Assembly: GCA_946625715.1 (NCBI GenBank)
Contig: CAMOTK010000067.1
Coordinates: 1 to 9,679 of the forward strand
DNA length: 9,679 nt
DNA from: an uncultured Prevotella sp.
GTDB taxonomy: Bacteria > Bacteroidota > Bacteroidia > Bacteroidales > Bacteroidaceae
Direction of reading: 5' to 3'
Positions 6,463 to 9,679 of this stretch are shown piece by piece. The notes under the pieces are model-generated. The model did no database searches. It saw only the letters and a list, made by a program, of their open reading frames with translations, and was not told the DNA's origin. Each line of letters starts with the position of its first letter. Position 1 is the stretch's first letter. A program made the position numbers and the translations under genes.

Positions 6463-6903
6463 ATGAAGAAACTACTTATTTTCATATTATTCAGCTTTAC
6501 TTTCTCGGCCGTTTCTGCTCAGGGCGAGCAGCCGTCAAAGTTCTCACCCAAGGATTTTGAGTGCCAGCTGAAACAGTTCATTATCAAGGAAGCCGGTTTG
6601 ACGCCCCAAGAAGCCTCTAATTTCTTCCCCGTCTATAGGGAGATGCAGAAGAAGCAGCGTGCGCTCTACGACCGCCAGCGTCAGATTGCCAAAATCAAGC
6701 CCGTCGACGAGAAAGGGTGCGAGAAGGCTATCCGCGAATACGATAATATCGAGATAGAGCTGAAGCGTGTTCAGCAGGCCTACCACTTGAAGTTCTTGGA
6801 CGTACTACCTGCTTCCAAGGTCTACGACGTCATAAAGGCCGAATACCGCTTCCACAGGCGTATGCTGAAGAAGATGACGCACGAGCGCCATAAGAAGCCA
6901 TAA
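6463..6903 (+). CDS. Exported helical protein, Spy/CpxP-like candidate sensor
   Basis: A 146-residue protein with a clear signal peptide (KK at 2-3, hydrophobic core, AVSA-Q cleavage after residue 19), so periplasmic. The mature part is predicted almost entirely helical and highly charged: IKEAGLTPQEASNFFPVYRE (41-60), a basic stretch RALYDRQRQIAKIK, then EKGCEKAIREYDNIEIELKRVQQAYHLKF and LPASKVYDVIKAEYRFHRRMLKKM (115-138). The LTPQEA box and the later LPxxK...F.R pattern recall the LTxxQ motifs of the Spy/CpxP/CnrX/ZraP-type periplasmic chaperone and metal-sensor families; similarity is by pattern only. Two Cys (C34, C86) remain in the mature protein. The gene is 15 bp after the putative anti-sigma gene. 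In other systems such proteins bind the anti-sigma or sensor kinase, so a sensing role here is plausible but unproven. Confidence 0.82.
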   Translation: MKKLLIFILFSFTFSAVSAQGEQPSKFSPKDFECQLKQFIIKEAGLTPQEASNFFPVYREMQKKQRALYDRQRQIAKIKPVDEKGCEKAIREYDNIEIELKRVQQAYHLKFLDVLPASKVYDVIKAEYRFHRRMLKKMTHERHKKP

Positions 6904-6917
6904 GAACCCATAAAACA
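6888..6917. repeat. Three 10-bp tandem repeats at a gene junction
   Basis: CCATAAGAAG (6888-6897), CCATAAGAAC (6898-6907) and CCATAAAACA (6908-6917) are head-to-tail copies that keep 7-9 of 10 bases. The array covers the last codons and stop (TAA 6901-6903) of the Spy/CpxP-like gene and ends 2 bp before the dpp4 ATG. Each unit carries an in-phase-shifted TAA or TAAG. It could tune spacing between the two genes, or be a simple slippage product. Confidence 0.6.
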
Positions 6918-6919
6918 CT

Positions 6920-9088
6920 ATGAACAAATTTAAAACCCTTTGTGCGGCCTCTCTGATGGTCGCATCACAGTTGTCTGCAGGTCAGATGTTGAGTTTGAGT
7001 GATATTACACGAGGTGATTTTCGAGGCGAATCGGTAGCGGCCGTCAGAGCATTGAGCGATGGCGAGTCGTATGCCCAGATTAGCGACGATGGTCAGCAGA
7101 TTGTGAAATATGCCTTCAAGACGGGCAAGCAGACAGGCATCTTGTTTGATGCCAAGAACACCCGAGGTGCCAATATCCAGCGCATCGATGGCTACAAGAT
7201 GAGTCCCGATGGCAAGCACATTCTGATACAGACAGAGACGAAGGCCGTTTATCGGCGCTCGTTTACGGCTGTCTATTACCTTTTCAACGTACAGAACAAC
7301 AAGCTTGAGCCGCTCAGCGATGGCGGCCCTCAGCAGTCGCCCGTGTGGTCGCCCGATGGTCATCAGGTGGCCTTTGTCCGCGACAATAATATCTTTCTCG
7401 TGAAGCTGCTCTACGGCAATTCGGAGAGTCAGGTGACGAAAGACGGCAAGCTCGGCGAAGTGATTAACGGTATACCCGACTGGGTCAACGAAGAGGAGTT
7501 TGCCACCAATAGCTCGATGGTGTTCACAGCCGACTCCAAGCAGTTGGTGTGGGTGCGCTACGACGAGTCGAAGGTGCCCATGCGCACGCTGCCTCTCTAT
7601 CAGAAACCCTTCTACAGCTATAAGTATCCGCGTGCAGGCGAGGACAACTCGCGTGTGAGCCTCTTGAGCTACGACATCAAGAGCCACCAGACGCGCACGG
7701 TGGCCGTACCGCTCGATGCCGATGGCTACATTCCTCGCATTGTGGCCACCGAGGATGCTTCGAAGATAGCCGTGTTTACGCTCAACCGCCATCAGGACTG
7801 CCTGCGTATCTATATGGCCAACCCCTTGAGCACAGTGGCACAGCTGATTGTGGAAGACAAGGACAAGCGCTATATCAAGGAAGAAGCCATTCTGAACGCC
7901 GTAGTAACCTCACAGCATCTGTTGCTGACCAGCGAGCGCGATGGCTACAACCATCTGTACCTCTATGGGCTCAACGGTCAGTTGCAGCGCCAGCTGACTT
8001 CCGGTCAGTATGAGGTGACCGACGTCTATGGCTACGATGAAGCAACGGGCGATGCCTACTATGCCGCCAATGTTGCCGGCCCTACCGAGGGTGCCGTCTA
8101 TGTGGCCCATCCGAATGGAAAGAATACGTGTCTGACACCGGGCAAGGGCGTCAATCGGGCATTGTTCAGCACCAACTACAAGTATTTCCTCAATGTTCAG
8201 AGCACGCTCAATACGCCTGCCGTCTACACTTTGCATAGCAATACCGGCAAGCAGCTTGCCACGCTGATAGACAATCAGGCGCTTGTACAGAAGCTCGCCA
8301 ACTATGAGCTGGGCACGCGCGAACTCTTCACGCTTACTACGTCAGATGGCGTACAGCTCAATGGCTGGATGGTGAAGCCCCGTTCGTTCGATGCCTCTAA
8401 GCGCTATCCGGTGGTGATGTATCAGTATAGTGGTCCCGGCTCGCAGCAGGTGCTCAACCAGTGGGGCATCGGCATGAGCGGACAGGGTGCCATCTTAGAG
8501 CAATATCTCGCTCAGCAAGGCTACATCTGCGTGTGCGTGGACGGACGCGGAACCGGTGGGCGTGGTGCCGACTTCGAGAAATGCACCTATCTGAAACTTG
8601 GTCAGCTTGAGGCCCGCGACCAGGTGGAAGCCGCTTTGTGGCTGGGCCAGCAGTCGTACGTCGACAAGCAGCGCATAGCCATCTGGGGTTGGTCGTATGG
8701 CGGTTTCTGCACGCTCATGTCTATGAGCGAGGGCCGGGGCGTGTTCCGTGCCGGCATAGCCATAGCTCCGCCCACCGACTGGCGTTTCTATGACACCATC
8801 TACACCGAGCGCTACATGCGTACGCCGAAGGAGAACCAGCAGGGCTATGACGACAATCCCATCAAGCGTGCTGCTCAGCTGAAGGGCGAGCTGCTGCTCT
8901 GCCACGGTCTGGCCGACGACAATGTTCACTATGAGAATACGGCCAGCTATACCGAAGCACTGATAGCTGCCGACAAAGACTACCAGCAGTTGGTTTACGC
9001 AGACCGCAACCACAGCATCGTGGGCGGCAACACGCGCAACCATCTGTTCCGGCAGTGCTTCAGGTTTCTTGAGAAGACCATGAAGTAG
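6920..9088 (+). CDS. dpp4: Dipeptidyl peptidase IV (S9B family)
   Basis: A serine exopeptidase that removes N-terminal Xaa-Pro (or Xaa-Ala) dipeptides, used by oral and gut Bacteroidota to feed on peptides and degrade host proteins. The 722-residue length is typical. Residues about 1-20 form a signal peptide (MNKFK, hydrophobic core, LSA-G), so it acts in the periplasm or at the outer membrane. The N-terminal beta-propeller spans about 60-440 and contains DWVNEEEF, whose E192-E193 match the double Glu that binds the substrate amino terminus. The alpha/beta-hydrolase domain (about 470-722) holds the full triad: S592 in GWSYGG, D666 in GLADDNVHYEN and H698 in DRNHSI. The oxyanion-type YSGPGSQ motif precedes it. 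The gene lies 16 bp after the Spy/CpxP-like gene and ends before a strong terminator, so it is probably the last gene of the run. Confidence 0.96.
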   Translation: MNKFKTLCAASLMVASQLSAGQMLSLSDITRGDFRGESVAAVRALSDGESYAQISDDGQQIVKYAFKTGKQTGILFDAKNTRGANIQRIDGYKMSPDGKHILIQTETKAVYRRSFTAVYYLFNVQNNKLEPLSDGGPQQSPVWSPDGHQVAFVRDNNIFLVKLLYGNSESQVTKDGKLGEVINGIPDWVNEEEFATNSSMVFTADSKQLVWVRYDESKVPMRTLPLYQKPFYSYKYPRAGEDNSRVSLLSYDIKSHQTRTVAVPLDADGYIPRIVATEDASKIAVFTLNRHQDCLRIYMANPLSTVAQLIVEDKDKRYIKEEAILNAVVTSQHLLLTSERDGYNHLYLYGLNGQLQRQLTSGQYEVTDVYGYDEATGDAYYAANVAGPTEGAVYVAHPNGKNTCLTPGKGVNRALFSTNYKYFLNVQSTLNTPAVYTLHSNTGKQLATLIDNQALVQKLANYELGTRELFTLTTSDGVQLNGWMVKPRSFDASKRYPVVMYQYSGPGSQQVLNQWGIGMSGQGAILEQYLAQQGYICVCVDGRGTGGRGADFEKCTYLKLGQLEARDQVEAALWLGQQSYVDKQRIAIWGWSYGGFCTLMSMSEGRGVFRAGIAIAPPTDWRFYDTIYTERYMRTPKENQQGYDDNPIKRAAQLKGELLLCHGLADDNVHYENTASYTEALIAADKDYQQLVYADRNHSIVGGNTRNHLFRQCFRFLEKTMK

Positions 9089-9093
9089 GCTAC

Positions 9094-9143
9094 AAAAAAA
9101 GCTCGGTTGACAGACAAGCGCTGCAACCGAGTTTTCTTTTTTT
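9094..9143. terminator. Bidirectional intrinsic terminator (dpp4 / proS)
   Basis: CTCGGTTG (9102-9109) and CAACCGAG (9124-9131) form a perfect 8-bp stem with a 14-nt loop. On the plus strand the stem is followed by TTTTCTTTTTTT; on the minus strand the A7 run at 9094-9100 gives a T7 tract one base after the stem. It can therefore end both the rightward dpp4 transcript and the leftward proS transcript, whose stop codon is about 36 bp away. Confidence 0.92.
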
Positions 9144-9167
9144 CTTCTTTCGGAAAAGCCCTTCTGC

Positions 9168-9679
9168 TTAGTAGCTGCGGGCAATGATGACGCGAGCTTT
9201 AGAAGGTTTGCCGCTGACCATGTCGACGCCAGGTGTCTGCTCGAAGTCGAACGGCACGCAGCGAATGGTGGCCTGCGTCTCTTCCTTGATTTTAGCTTCC
9301 GTTTCGGCGGTGCCGTCCCAGTGGCAGAGGAAGAAGCCACCGTCCTTCACGCGCTCCTTGAACTCCTCGTAGTTGTCGCATTCGTAGATGCGGCTGTCGC
9401 GATAAGCCTTGGCCTTCTCGAAGATGTTCTTCTGAATGTCTTCCAAGAGCTGCTCGACATACTGAGCGATGCCCTCGATGGGGCGTGTCTCCTTCTCGAG
9501 CGTATCGCGGCGCATCACTTCGATAGTACCGTTCTCAAGGTCGCGGGCACCCAGCACGAGGCGCACGGGCACGCCCTTCAGCTCATAGTCGGCAAACTTG
9601 AAGCCAGGACGCTTGTTGTCGGCGTCGTCGAACTTCACGGTGATGCCCTTCTTGCGCAGCTCGTCGATGATGGGCTGTA
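9168..9679 (-). CDS. proS: Proline--tRNA ligase, C-terminal part (cut by right edge)
   Basis: ProRS attaches proline to tRNA-Pro. The readable part is the last 169 residues, from the window edge (frame beginning CAG at 9677) to TAA 9170-9168; the catalytic core is outside. It contains the anticodon-binding domain ([46 protein letters not shown]) and the C-terminal extension special to archaeal/eukaryotic-like (type 3) ProRS, with the conserved [15 protein letters not shown] segment and the terminal ARSY. In Thermus ProRS the C-terminal Tyr reaches the active site, and this Tyr is kept here. Only scattered Cys remain in the extension (YECDN, FLCHWD, IRCVP), so a full four-Cys zinc site is not evident. 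It converges with dpp4 and shares its terminator. Confidence 0.96.
   Translation of the reverse strand, partial: QPIIDELRKKGITVKFDDADNKRPGFKFADYELKGVPVRLVLGARDLENGTIEVMRRDTLEKETRPIEGIAQYVEQLLEDIQKNIFEKAKAYRDSRIYECDNYEEFKERVKDGGFFLCHWDGTAETEAKIKEETQATIRCVPFDFEQTPGVDMVSGKPSKARVIIARSY

Noticed and set aside
6965..7792. 275-codon open frame on the minus strand inside dpp4
   Set aside because: It is antisense to the beta-propeller of dpp4, a clearly identified gene, and shows no domain or promoter. GC-rich codon usage commonly leaves such antisense frames open.
8495..9340. 281-codon open frame on the minus strand across the dpp4 end and the proS end
   Set aside because: It would pass through the bidirectional terminator and overlaps two confident genes in other frames; the peptide is low-complexity at its start and matches no family I know.

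Overview
The window looks like a chromosomal segment from a member of the Bacteroidota, most likely Prevotella or a close relative. Three promoters match the Bacteroidota-specific TTTG / TAnnTTTG architecture, genes lack Shine-Dalgarno sequences, there is a lipocalin-like lipoprotein and a Por-secretion-tail-like mini-protein, and ProRS is of the archaeal/eukaryotic-like type with a C-terminal Tyr. The genus is an inference from protein flavour; no 16S gene or other direct marker is present.

Layout. (1) Positions 1-869, minus strand: the N-terminal 289 codons of valS, cut by the left edge. (2) Positions 870-1027: a divergent promoter region with one well-formed promoter for valS and one for mazG. 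(3) Positions 1028-3512, plus strand: a tight run of mazG (nucleotide pyrophosphohydrolase), a lipocalin-like lipoprotein and rnz (RNase Z), with gaps of 12 and 10 bp. (4) Positions 3594-9088, plus strand: a second tightly packed run that starts from its own promoter. It encodes a 107-residue secreted protein that is little more than a signal peptide and a T9SS-tail-like beta domain, a YcbB-type L,D-transpeptidase lipoprotein, an ECF sigma factor, a single-pass membrane protein that is probably its anti-sigma factor, a small exported helical protein resembling Spy/CpxP-type sensors, and a dipeptidyl peptidase IV. (5) Positions 9094-9143: a bidirectional terminator between the convergent dpp4 and proS genes. 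(6) Positions 9168-9679, minus strand: the C-terminal part of proS, cut by the right edge.

How the genes may work together. The housekeeping genes (valS, mazG, rnz, proS) act in translation, nucleotide-pool cleaning and tRNA maturation. The 3594-9088 unit is the most interesting part: a regulator trio (ECF sigma, membrane anti-sigma, periplasmic helical sensor-like protein) sits between a peptidoglycan cross-linking enzyme and an exported peptidase, 2 to 54 bp apart. That arrangement suggests an envelope-stress or envelope-remodelling module. The individual family calls for the sigma factor, transpeptidase and peptidase are strong; the anti-sigma and sensor roles, and the functional link between the genes, are inferences from layout. 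No RNA genes, insertion sequences, CRISPR arrays or phage genes were seen, and no stretch above 300 bp lacks a gene.
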